A stretch of DNA of 22,405 nucleotides from Paracoccaceae bacterium (lineage in GTDB: Bacteria > Pseudomonadota > Alphaproteobacteria > Rhodobacterales > Rhodobacteraceae): positions 1 through 22,405 of the forward strand of contig PWWF01000264.1 in the NCBI GenBank assembly GCA_003561595.1, read 5' to 3'. Under the pieces are notes generated by a model, which was not told the origin of the DNA, searched no databases, and was given only the letters and a program-made list of their open reading frames with translations. Below are positions 8,148 through 15,087 of the stretch, one piece after another. The translations under genes and the position numbers were made by a program. Numbering within the stretch: position 1 is the first letter of the stretch; each line of letters begins with the position of its first letter.

Positions 8148-8166
8148 GACTCCTCCCTGCCGCAAG

Positions 8167-8185
8167 TGGTAAAGTGATTTTACCA
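8167..8185. promoter_or_regulatory. Candidate operator TGGTAAA-N5-TTTACCA upstream of dctP
   Basis: A perfect 7-bp inverted repeat with a 5-base centre lies about 140 bases upstream of dctP. The symmetry continues two bases further on each side after one mismatch. Such repeats are typical of LacI- or GntR-class sites, though the spacing does not fit the short FadR-type TGGT-N3-ACCA site. It lies in the 301-base gap shared with divergent glnE, so either gene could be the target; dctP is favoured because glnE is normally not locally regulated. Apart from this, the other palindrome and the possible leader ORF, I see nothing else in 8029-8329. Confidence 0.45.
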
Positions 8186-8329
8186 ATTCTGGCAAGCATA
8201 AATTTTGGCTGTTGGCGCAAACACCGCCATGCCTGACCCTCGGATTTGTTGCACCCAGCGTGGAATTTTCCCCGCGCCATAGGCAGTTGACGAATTGACC
8301 TGCGGTCACGAAGCGGGCATCACTTTTTC

Positions 8330-11146
8330 ATGTCGTTTGACCAGTTGACCCGCTGCCCGCTGCCCCATGACCGCGATGCGGGGGCCGATACGCGCGCTCT
8401 ATTCCCGCAACTGCCGGATCCGCTGGGCGATCTGATCGCCGGGGCCGCCGGATGCAGCCCCTACCTGGCCACGCTGTTGCGGCGCGAACGCGACTGGATC
8501 GCGGCCGCACTGCCCCGCGCGCCCGATGACAGCCTGCGCGACGAACTCAACGGGCTGGAGGGCACGGCCCTGCCTGATCTGTCCGCCCGCTTGCGGCAGG
8601 CCAAGCGACGTATCGCCCTGCTGGCCGCGCTGGCCGATCTGGGCGGGGTCTGGTCGCTCGATCAGGTGACCGGCGCGCTGAGCGATCTGGCCGACTGCGC
8701 GACGCATGTGGCCCTGACCACGCTGGTGGCCGAGGAAATCCGCAGGGGCAAGCTGCCCGGCGCCGCCGCGGATGATGCCGCGACCGGGGCGGGCATGGTC
8801 GTGCTGGCCATGGGCAAGATGGGCGCGCGCGAGTTGAACTATTCCTCGGATATCGACCTGATCTGCCTGTTCGATGAAAGCCGTTTCGCGCCCGATGATT
8901 ATCACGAGGCCCGTGCCAGCTTCATCCGTGTGACCCGCAAGCTATACGCGCTGCTGTCGGACCACACGGATGAAGGCTATGTGTTCCGCACCGATCTGCG
9001 CCTGCGCCCCGACCCGTCTGTGACGCCGGTCTGCCTGTCCATGGAAGCGGCCGAGCGGTATTACGAAAGCCTCGGCCGCACTTGGGAACGCGCCGCCTAT
9101 ATCAAGGCCCGCCCCTGCGCCGGGGATATCGCCGCCGGTCAGCGCTTTCTGGAAACGCTGCGCCCCTTCGTCTGGCGCCGCCATCTGGATTACGCGGCGA
9201 TCCAGGATGCCCATGACATGCGGCTGAAGATCAAGGCGCATAAGGGGTTGGGCGGCGCTCTGGCCCTGGAAGGGCATGATATGAAGCTGGGTCAGGGCGG
9301 CATCCGCGAGATCGAATTCTTTACCCAGACCCGCCAGTTGATCGCCGGGGGCCGTGACCCCGCCTTGCGCAGCCCGCGCACAGTGGACGGTCTGGCCGCC
9401 CTCGCCCAACGTGGCTGGATTCCGCAGGATGTGGCCGACAAGCTGGCCGCGCATTACGTCCAGCACCGCGAGATCGAGCATCGCCTGCAGATGGTGCAGG
9501 ACGCCCAGACCCAGAAGCTGCCCACAAGTGCCGAAGGGTTCGACCGTATCGCGCGCTTTGTCGGAGAGCCCTCGACCGACGCGTTCCGCGACACCCTGAA
9601 AGCGCGGCTGGAGGATGTGGCCGAGCTGACCGAGGGGTTTTTCGCCCCCGACAGCACGGATGCCGAAGAGCCCGAATTGTCAGAGGCCGCGCAAGAGTTG
9701 GTCGATGGCTGGCCCCGCTATCCAGCGCTGCGGTCGGACCGTGCCAAGCAGATCTTCAAACGGGTGCGCCCCTCGATCCTGCGGAAGCTGCAGGATGCCG
9801 GCGACCCGGACGCCGCGCTGACCCAGTTCGACCGCTTCTTGTCAGGCCTGCCCGCAGGCGTGCAGCTATTTTCACTTTTCGAGGCCAATCCACAGCTTGT
9901 GGACCTGATTGTTGACATATGCGCAACAGCGCCCCGGCTTGCCGCCTATCTGTCGCGCAACTCGGCTGTGCTGGATGCGGTCATCGGCGGCAGCTTCTTT
10001 GCCGCCTGGCCCGGGATTGGCGTTCTGCAGCAGGATCTGGCCGACCGGCTGGCCCGGATCGACGATTACGAACGCCAGTTGGACGCCGCCCGCGTCTGGG
10101 CGCGCGAGTGGCATTTCCGCGTGGGCGTGCATCACCTGCGCGGCCTGATCGACGCGTTCGAGGCCGGGAAACACTATGCCGATCTGGCCGAGGCCGTGCT
10201 GGGCGCGCTGTGGCCCGTGGTGGCTGCGGAATTTGCCACACGGCACGGCGCGATGCCGGGAAATGGCGCTGTCGTGCTGGGCATGGGGTCGCTGGGGGCG
10301 GGGCGGCTGAACGCGGCCTCTGATCTGGACCTGATCGTGATCTATGACGCCCGCGCGGATGACCAGTCGGACGGCCCTCGCCCGCTGGACGCGCGGCGCT
10401 ATTACGCCCGGCTGACACAGGCGTTTCTGACGGCCATCTCTGTCCCGACCGCCGAGGGCAAGCTCTATGAGGTTGATATGCGGCTGCGCCCCTCGGGGCG
10501 GCAGGGGCCTGTGGCGACCAGCCTGTCATCATTCCGGAACTATCAGCAGACCGAGGCCTGGACATGGGAGCATCTGGCGCTGACGCGCGCCCGGCGCGTG
10601 GCCGGGTCGGCGGCCCTGGGTGAGGAAATCGAGGCATTCCGCCGCGCGCTTCTGGCCGAAAAGGGGCGCGATCCACGCATCTGGCAGGACGTGGCCGATA
10701 TGCGCGCCCGGCTGGCAGAGGCGAAGCCCGCCCATGGCTTGTGGGATGCCAAATCCGGCCCCGGTCGGTTGATGGATATTGAACTCGCGGCCCAGCTTTG
10801 CGCCCTTGCCGCGGGCCATCCCGCCCGCCGGGTCGAGGCGCAGCTTCGCGCCGGGCGCCGCGCCGGTATCCTGCCCGAGGCGACGGAAACCTGCCTGCTG
10901 TCAGCCTATCGGCTGTGCTGGACATTGCAGGCCACGGGCCGTCTGCTGGCCGACCGGATATCGGACATTGCCGATCTTGGCCCCGGCGCCCGCAAGACCA
11001 TCCTGTCTGCGGCAGGGGCGGACGATGCCGAGGCGCTGGCAGAGCGACTGGGAGAACAGATCACGCGGGCCGAACGCTGCATCACAGCGCTGCTGCAGCC
11101 CGCGCAGGGACAAAAGGACGACCCCGATGCCAGCCGATCCGAATGA
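8330..11146 (+). CDS. glnE: Bifunctional glutamine synthetase adenylyltransferase/adenylyl-removing enzyme
   Basis: This 938-residue cytosolic enzyme sets glutamine synthetase activity by attaching or removing AMP on its regulatory Tyr, under control of PII proteins. Two nucleotidyltransferase domains are visible. The N-terminal adenylyl-removing domain has AMGKMGARELNYSSDIDLICLFDE (about residues 157-180), and the C-terminal adenylyltransferase domain has GMGSLGAGRLNAASDLDLIVIYD (about 648-670). Each has the G-G/S and D-x-D metal motifs. Between and after them lie helical regions, including HDMKLGQGGIREIEFFTQT and the matching LMDIELAAQL. Length is normal for the family. The start ATG 8330 has no strong Shine-Dalgarno sequence. 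Its end overlaps the next small gene by 20 bases, suggesting co-transcription. Confidence 0.95.
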   Translation: MSFDQLTRCPLPHDRDAGADTRALFPQLPDPLGDLIAGAAGCSPYLATLLRRERDWIAAALPRAPDDSLRDELNGLEGTALPDLSARLRQAKRRIALLAALADLGGVWSLDQVTGALSDLADCATHVALTTLVAEEIRRGKLPGAAADDAATGAGMVVLAMGKMGARELNYSSDIDLICLFDESRFAPDDYHEARASFIRVTRKLYALLSDHTDEGYVFRTDLRLRPDPSVTPVCLSMEAAERYYESLGRTWERAAYIKARPCAGDIAAGQRFLETLRPFVWRRHLDYAAIQDAHDMRLKIKAHKGLGGALALEGHDMKLGQGGIREIEFFTQTRQLIAGGRDPALRSPRTVDGLAALAQRGWIPQDVADKLAAHYVQHREIEHRLQMVQDAQTQKLPTSAEGFDRIARFVGEPSTDAFRDTLKARLEDVAELTEGFFAPDSTDAEEPELSEAAQELVDGWPRYPALRSDRAKQIFKRVRPSILRKLQDAGDPDAALTQFDRFLSGLPAGVQLFSLFEANPQLVDLIVDICATAPRLAAYLSRNSAVLDAVIGGSFFAAWPGIGVLQQDLADRLARIDDYERQLDAARVWAREWHFRVGVHHLRGLIDAFEAGKHYADLAEAVLGALWPVVAAEFATRHGAMPGNGAVVLGMGSLGAGRLNAASDLDLIVIYDARADDQSDGPRPLDARRYYARLTQAFLTAISVPTAEGKLYEVDMRLRPSGRQGPVATSLSSFRNYQQTEAWTWEHLALTRARRVAGSAALGEEIEAFRRALLAEKGRDPRIWQDVADMRARLAEAKPAHGLWDAKSGPGRLMDIELAAQLCALAAGHPARRVEAQLRAGRRAGILPEATETCLLSAYRLCWTLQATGRLLADRISDIADLGPGARKTILSAAGADDAEALAERLGEQITRAERCITALLQPAQGQKDDPDASRSE

Positions 11147-11384
11147 CCCCAAGGGCCTGATCCGCGAAAGCTACCGGATCGAGGGGATCAGCGATGCGGA
11201 ATGCCGCTCCATCCTGATTGACTGGGCACTCAGCCTGCCCCCCGAGCAGCCCCCCGAACAGGCGATTGCCGCGCTTCTGGGCAGCTATGGCAGCGCAGCG
11301 CCTGATCATCCGATGACGCTGTTGTTGCAGGCGGGCCAGACCGGCATGACACCCCGCCGCCGGGGCGGGAGCCGCAGGCGATGA
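11127..11384 (+). CDS. Conserved small protein of unknown function between glnE and the TusA-like gene
   Basis: This 85-residue protein is not matched to a named family. It starts at ATG 11127 inside the glnE 3' end (20-base overlap) with AGGA upstream, and its TGA overlaps the ATG of the next gene. Such double overlap argues for a real coupled gene. The sequence has an acidic-amphipathic N-terminal half (GLIRESYRIEGISDAECRSILIDWAL), a Pro/Glu-rich hinge (SLPPEQPPEQ), a short helix with a Gly-Ser turn and a strongly basic tail (TPRRRGGSRRR). No membrane segment or signal peptide is seen. My impression is that similar proteins follow glnE in related bacteria, but I cannot verify this here. No function is proposed. 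Confidence 0.75.
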   Translation: MPADPNDPKGLIRESYRIEGISDAECRSILIDWALSLPPEQPPEQAIAALLGSYGSAAPDHPMTLLLQAGQTGMTPRRRGGSRRR

Positions 11385-11629
11385 CCCCGACGCCTGATGC
11401 AGAACTGGACGCGATCGGCCTGCTCTGCCCCCTGCCGGTGCTGCGGGCGCGCAAGCGGTTGCAGGCAATGGCACCGGGCACTGTTCTGCGCGTGCTGGCG
11501 ACCGACCCTGCCGCGCTGGTCGACATCCCGCATTTCTGCGCGGAATCGGGGCATGAGTATCTGGGCCACAGCCCGGCGGGGGCGGCGACGGCCTATCTGA
11601 TCCGCTGCCAGAATGGCGCGCAGGGGTGA
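11381..11629 (+). CDS. TusA/SirA-family sulfurtransferase-like protein
   Basis: This 82-residue single-domain protein has the TusA (YhhP/SirA) fold signature LDAIGLLCPLPVLRARKRLQAM near the N-terminus, with the persulfide-forming Cys in the CPxP motif. It continues LRVLATDPAALVDIPHFCAESGHEYL. The family relays sulfur from cysteine desulfurases for tRNA thiolation or other sulfur metabolism, but many alphaproteobacterial paralogs are uncharacterised. Its ATG overlaps the stop of the preceding small gene (ATGA). It ends 9 bases from the convergent DUF1638 gene, with no obvious terminator between them. Confidence 0.9.
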   Translation: MTPTPDAELDAIGLLCPLPVLRARKRLQAMAPGTVLRVLATDPAALVDIPHFCAESGHEYLGHSPAGAATAYLIRCQNGAQG

Positions 11630-11638
11630 CCGCAAGGG

Positions 11639-12280
11639 TTACGCGGGCCGCAGCCCTGCCAGCGCCGATGCCAGATCGCCATAGCCGGTGAACCGCCGCG
11701 AATAACGCAAGCCGAGGCGCTGCGCGCAATCCTGCGCCTTGGCGTCAAGCGCTGCATCCTCGGTCTGCGCCAGATAGATCAGATCCGTGTAATTCCCGAA
11801 CATCATCGCGATCAGTTCGGGGTGCCGGTCAAAGCCCATCGGTTTCCAGACAAAGGCATCGAATTGCCGGACCAGAAAATCCGTCAGGTAAAAGGCCGTC
11901 ATCTCCTCCTCTGCCCGCGCGGCAAAGGCCTCATTCCCGTCGAAGAACGCGTAGCAATGCGGACCTGCCACCATCTCGACGCCCAGCGCATCGCAACGGG
12001 CCTGCAAGCGCCCGCCAGTGCCACAATCGGCATAGACGACGAAGATCTCGGCATACTGATCGCGATAGCGGCGAACGGCATCCTCGACCGCGTCGGGGAT
12101 CCGGTCGGGCCACAAATGCAGATCGGCAGGCAGGCAGTGCAGATCCATATGCGTCCAGCCATTGGCCGCGCGCAGGGCGAGGATTTCCCGTGCCAGCGCG
12201 CCGCAGGCCAGCAGCAGGACGCTTCCCTTGCCTGCGGGCGGCATGCCCTCCTCGGTCAGGGTGCGGTCACTCGGCAGCAT
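11639..12280 (-). CDS. DUF1638 domain protein
   Basis: This 213-residue protein of unknown function matches the DUF1638 pattern. It has an early hydrophobic strand ending LLLACGALAREILAL, then MDLHCLPADLHLWPDRIPDAVEDAV, VVYADCGTGGRLQARCDALGVEMVAGPHCYAFF, FYLTDFLVRQFDAFVWKPMG and NYTDLIYLAQTED. Conserved Cys and His residues suggest metal or cofactor binding, as an inference. I chose ATG 12280 because GGAG lies 7 bases upstream; an in-frame upstream codon at 12319 lacks this. The start overlaps the mazG 3' end by 14 bases, so the two are probably translated from one mRNA. It is soluble, with no signal peptide. Confidence 0.85.
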   Translation of the reverse strand: MLPSDRTLTEEGMPPAGKGSVLLLACGALAREILALRAANGWTHMDLHCLPADLHLWPDRIPDAVEDAVRRYRDQYAEIFVVYADCGTGGRLQARCDALGVEMVAGPHCYAFFDGNEAFAARAEEEMTAFYLTDFLVRQFDAFVWKPMGFDRHPELIAMMFGNYTDLIYLAQTEDAALDAKAQDCAQRLGLRYSRRFTGYGDLASALAGLRPA

Positions 12281-13097
12281 CTCGTCGCTCCTGCCGCTTG
12301 GCGGCGTTCCACAGGGCATCCATCTCGGCCAGATCGCTGTCGGCGGGGCTGCGCCCGTCGCGGGCCAGCGCGGCCTCTATCGCGCGGAAACGGCGGGTGA
12401 ATTTGGCATTGGCACTGCGCAGCGCGGCCTCGGGGTCCACGCCCAGATGGCGGCCCAGATTGGCCATGACGAACAGCAGATCGCCAAATTCCTCAGCCAC
12501 CTCATCGGCGCTGAGACTGTCGCGCGCCTCGACCAGTTCGCGGGCCTCTTCCTGCATCTTGTCCAGCACATGGCCCGTCTCTGGCCAGTCAAACCCCACG
12601 CGTGCGGCGCGTTTCTGCAGCTTGACCGCGCGCATCAGCGCAGGCAGGCCCAGCGCCACGTCATCCAGCACGCCGGTCTGCGCACGGGCCTTGCGCTCGG
12701 CGGCCTTCACGGCCTCCCAATCCTGGGCCTGCTGCGCGGCGGTTTTGTCGCGCGGGGCGTCGCCGAACACATGCGGATGGCGCGCCACCATCTTGTCCGA
12801 TATCCCGCGCGCAATGTCGTCAAAGCTGAAATGCCCGCCCTCTTCGGCCATCTGCGCGTGATAGACGACCTGCAACAGCAGATCCCCCAACTCGCCCCGC
12901 AGCGCGGGCCAGTCGGCGGCATCGATCGCGTCGGCCACCTCATAGGCTTCCTCGATCGTGTAGGGCGCAATCGAGGCGAAATCCTGCTCGATATCCCACG
13001 GGCAACCCGTGTCAGGATCGCGCAGCGCACGCATGATGGCGCGCAAACGATCCATCCCGCCCTCGGGGTTCAGGATCAGGGGCTCAGGCGATGACAT
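12267..13097 (-). CDS. mazG: Nucleoside triphosphate pyrophosphohydrolase MazG
   Basis: This 276-residue protein has the two-domain MazG layout of the all-alpha NTP pyrophosphatases, which hydrolyse (d)NTPs to monophosphate and pyrophosphate in house-cleaning. The first domain contains RLRAIMRALRDPDTGCPWDIEQ and the metal-binding EEAYEVADAI (Glu49, 50, 53), followed by ELGDLLLQVVYHAQMAEE. The second has the matching MQEEARELVEA and AEEFGDLLFVMANLGRHLGVDPE. The start at 13097 has GGAGG four bases upstream; an open extension to 13544 runs through the next gene and is not used. The gene sits 32 bases after the TspO-like gene and overlaps the DUF1638 gene. Confidence 0.95.
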   Translation of the reverse strand: MSSPEPLILNPEGGMDRLRAIMRALRDPDTGCPWDIEQDFASIAPYTIEEAYEVADAIDAADWPALRGELGDLLLQVVYHAQMAEEGGHFSFDDIARGISDKMVARHPHVFGDAPRDKTAAQQAQDWEAVKAAERKARAQTGVLDDVALGLPALMRAVKLQKRAARVGFDWPETGHVLDKMQEEARELVEARDSLSADEVAEEFGDLLFVMANLGRHLGVDPEAALRSANAKFTRRFRAIEAALARDGRSPADSDLAEMDALWNAAKRQERRDAAE

Positions 13098-13129
13098 CAA
13101 ACCTCCAAGCGTGATCTGCTGCCCATTTG

Positions 13130-13852
13130 TTACAGGGGCGCGTCGGCCTGTCCAGTGCGGATCAGGTGGATCATCGTGCTCAGCACCACGACAAGCGCCA
13201 CCAGCACCACGCCCTGTACCAGCCCGCTGCCGCCCAGATTGGCGACCAGAACGCCCACCAGCGCCCATATCAGCGTCAGCGCATATTCCGGCGCGTGCGG
13301 GCGCGCGAAGAACACGGCCAGCCCCACGGCCACTGCAATGCACAGCACGATGACGGCAGCAACCTCTGGCGTGGCGATGCCGTAGCCGCCCAGCAGCAAC
13401 CCCAGCGACACATGCGCCGCCGCAGTCAGCCAGCCCGCATAAATCGCGACAGGGGCCTGCGCCAGCCAGCGATCCCGCGCGGGGGCTTGCAACATTGCCC
13501 AGACTGCCGTGCCCAGCATCCAGATGATCAGCACAGCCGCCCATTCCGGGCTTTCACCTGCCACCCATAGCCACGCCGCCCCCGGCCCGAGGCTCAGGAT
13601 CAGCGGCCCTTGCATCCTGTGCCAACCGGCGTCATCCCTGCGCGCCGCCGCGCCGTAAATCGCGCTGACAACCAGCCACAGGTAGATCAAACCCCAGATA
13701 CCAAAGGCATAGCCCGCTGGTTGCACAGGCGGGTCTATCTGCGGGATGGGGAACTGATCCCGTTCAAACCCGGAAAAAGGCTCTGTCACCAGTGGAGAGA
13801 GCACGAAAGCCAGTGTCGCGATCAGGCTGAGGAAGGGCAAAACACGCATCAT
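13130..13852 (-). CDS. TspO/MBR-like (tryptophan-rich sensory) membrane protein
   Basis: This 240-residue polytopic membrane protein has about seven hydrophobic segments. The N-terminal part, MRVLPFLSLIATLAFVLSPLVTEPF, is a signal-anchor-like helix. It is followed by a polar loop with several Pro residues and the motif QPAGYAFGIWGLIYLWLVV, which resembles the TspO/MBR core. Classical TspO is about 160 residues with five helices, so this is a longer relative and its function is uncertain. The TspO family binds porphyrins and modulates pigment genes in Rhodobacter; that role is not shown here. No Shine-Dalgarno sequence precedes the tandem ATG-ATG, so it may be leaderless. It appears to lead an operon with mazG and DUF1638 and is transcribed divergently from the metal transporter. 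Confidence 0.65.
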   Translation of the reverse strand: MMRVLPFLSLIATLAFVLSPLVTEPFSGFERDQFPIPQIDPPVQPAGYAFGIWGLIYLWLVVSAIYGAAARRDDAGWHRMQGPLILSLGPGAAWLWVAGESPEWAAVLIIWMLGTAVWAMLQAPARDRWLAQAPVAIYAGWLTAAAHVSLGLLLGGYGIATPEVAAVIVLCIAVAVGLAVFFARPHAPEYALTLIWALVGVLVANLGGSGLVQGVVLVALVVVLSTMIHLIRTGQADAPL

Positions 13853-13958
13853 GGTGCGGATATAAGGTCGCGCTTTCGGCTTTCACACCCTTAACTGCGC
13901 AACCGCGCCCGATTTCTTGACCAGTGCGCCGACCGCTGGCAGCAGGTGGAGTCTGTAG

Positions 13959-13986
13959 TTGCAAATGATTATCATTAGCATATTAA
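13959..13986 (+). promoter_or_regulatory. Candidate promoter of the metal ABC transporter operon
   Basis: TTGCAA (13959-13964), a 16-base spacer and TATTAA (13981-13986) lie about 38 bases before the binding-protein start. A Fur/Mur-type box fills the spacer, which is how metal-responsive repression of such operons usually works. Spacing and position support it. No transcript data are available. Confidence 0.5.
13961..13979. promoter_or_regulatory. Fur/Mur-type metal-responsive operator
   Basis: GCAAATGATTATCATTAGC matches 15 of 19 positions of the classic Fur box (GATAATGATAATCATTATC), with the core AATGAT-T-ATCATT a perfect palindrome. In alphaproteobacteria the Fur homolog often acts as Mur, a Mn(II)-responsive repressor of Mn uptake genes, which fits the transporter directly downstream. 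Divergent tspO-like transcription starts about 110 bases away and might also be affected. Confidence 0.75.
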
Positions 13987-14023
13987 TGACATCATCCGAT
14001 CTTCGAATCAAGGAGGGGACAGC

Positions 14024-15010
14024 ATGTCCTTGAACAGACTGAAGATGCCTTTCGTGGCAGCCGGGGCCGCCGCTCTGCTGGCCGCACCCGCAATCGCCGA
14101 GGATGCACCGCTCAATGTTCTCGCGACAGTGGGGATGATCGCCGATGTCGCGCAGAACGTGGCGGGCGAGTGCGCCGTCGTCAGCACGCTGATGGGGCCG
14201 GGGGTGGACCCGCATTATTATGCCGCAACGCCCGCCGATGTGGACAAGATCGCAGACGCTGAGCTGATCCTCTATGTTGACCGGACGCTTGAGGAACGAC
14301 TGGCCGATGTGCTGGACAATTTCCGCGACCGCACGCCGACCGTGGGACTGGCCAGCGCGAGCTTTGATGACGCAGAACTGCTCGAAGACCCCGATGCGCC
14401 CGGCGAGATGGACCCGCATCTCTGGATGGATGTCGATCGCTGGTCGCGCATTGCCCCCGTGATCGCCGGGGCCATCACCGAGCAACGCCCCGATTGCGCG
14501 GAGGCCATGGCCGCAAATGTCGAGACGCTGTCGGCACAGATGGAGGCGCTGCACGCCTGGGTGGTCGAAGCCATCGCCACGATCCCCGAGGGCAACCGCA
14601 TGCTTGTCACAGCTCATGACGCCTTCTACTATTTCGCCGACGCCTATGGCATCGAAGCATCCGAGGCCATCGAGGGCATCTCCACCGCGTCCGAGGCCAG
14701 CATCGGCGACATCCGCGAAGTGGCGGAATTCGTGATCGAGAACAACGTGCCGGCCGTGTTCGTGGAAACCACCATCAACACGCGCACGATCGAGGCGCTG
14801 GTCGAAGAGGTGCAAAGCCAGGGCCATGACGTGGTGATCGGCGGCGCGCTCTTCTCGGATGCCATGGGCGACGACGGCACGACCGAGGGCACCTATATCG
14901 GCATGATCCGCGCCAACACAATCATCATCACGCAGGCGCTCGGCGGCAGCTTGCCCGATTGGCCGGAGGCCTTGCATGATTGGGCGCATGCATGGGACAT
15001 TTCCCACTGA
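14024..15010 (+). CDS. Metal ABC transporter substrate-binding protein (TroA/SitA cluster A-I type, Mn/Fe/Zn)
   Basis: This 328-residue periplasmic protein delivers a divalent metal to the downstream ABC transporter. It has a signal peptide (KMPFVAAGAAALLAAPAIA, cut near residue 25). Landmarks are VGMIADVAQNVAGE, MGPGVDPHYYAATPAD (metal ligand His64), MDPHLWMDV (His132), LVTAHDAFYYFADAYGIE, GISTASEASIGDI, and GGALFSDAMG with Asp279 followed by GTYIGMIRAN. There is no His-rich loop, so a ZnuA-type zinc transporter is less likely and Mn(II) or Fe(II) is favoured. The third-ligand position (His in TroA, Glu in PsaA) appears to be Gly228, which is unusual. AGGAGG lies 7 bases before ATG 14024. 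It leads a four-gene operon behind a Fur/Mur box and is followed by a hairpin. It could be called sitA, mntA or troA; I leave the symbol open. Confidence 0.9.
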   Translation: MSLNRLKMPFVAAGAAALLAAPAIAEDAPLNVLATVGMIADVAQNVAGECAVVSTLMGPGVDPHYYAATPADVDKIADAELILYVDRTLEERLADVLDNFRDRTPTVGLASASFDDAELLEDPDAPGEMDPHLWMDVDRWSRIAPVIAGAITEQRPDCAEAMAANVETLSAQMEALHAWVVEAIATIPEGNRMLVTAHDAFYYFADAYGIEASEAIEGISTASEASIGDIREVAEFVIENNVPAVFVETTINTRTIEALVEEVQSQGHDVVIGGALFSDAMGDDGTTEGTYIGMIRANTIIITQALGGSLPDWPEALHDWAHAWDISH

Positions 15011-15037
15011 CGCCCTGACCTGATAATCGGGCAGCCA

Positions 15038-15068
15038 GCCGTGCGTGTGGATGTCCCACGCGCACGGC
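15038..15068 (+). ncRNA. Intergenic mRNA hairpin after the metal-binding protein gene
   Basis: GCCGTGCGTGTGG (15038-15050) pairs with 15056-15068 in a 13-bp stem containing one G-U pair and a 5-base loop. No U-run follows, so it is not a standard terminator. It lies between the binding-protein stop and the ATPase start, where such hairpins often protect the upstream message and favour its expression. It ends just before the upstream in-frame ATG at 15073. Confidence 0.65.
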
Positions 15069-15087
15069 AAGCATGAAAGGGCATCCG

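Noticed and set aside
8029..8329. Riboswitch upstream of dctP
   Set aside because: Only palindromic DNA-site-like elements are seen; no known riboswitch core was recognised and no terminator/antiterminator pair is present.
9981..10925. 314-codon minus-strand frame inside glnE
   Set aside because: It is Arg/Pro/Ser/Ala-rich shadow sequence opposite the adenylyltransferase domain.
13098..13544. N-terminal extension of mazG
   Set aside because: It would run back through the TspO-like gene; GGAGG before ATG 13097 and family length decide the shorter start.
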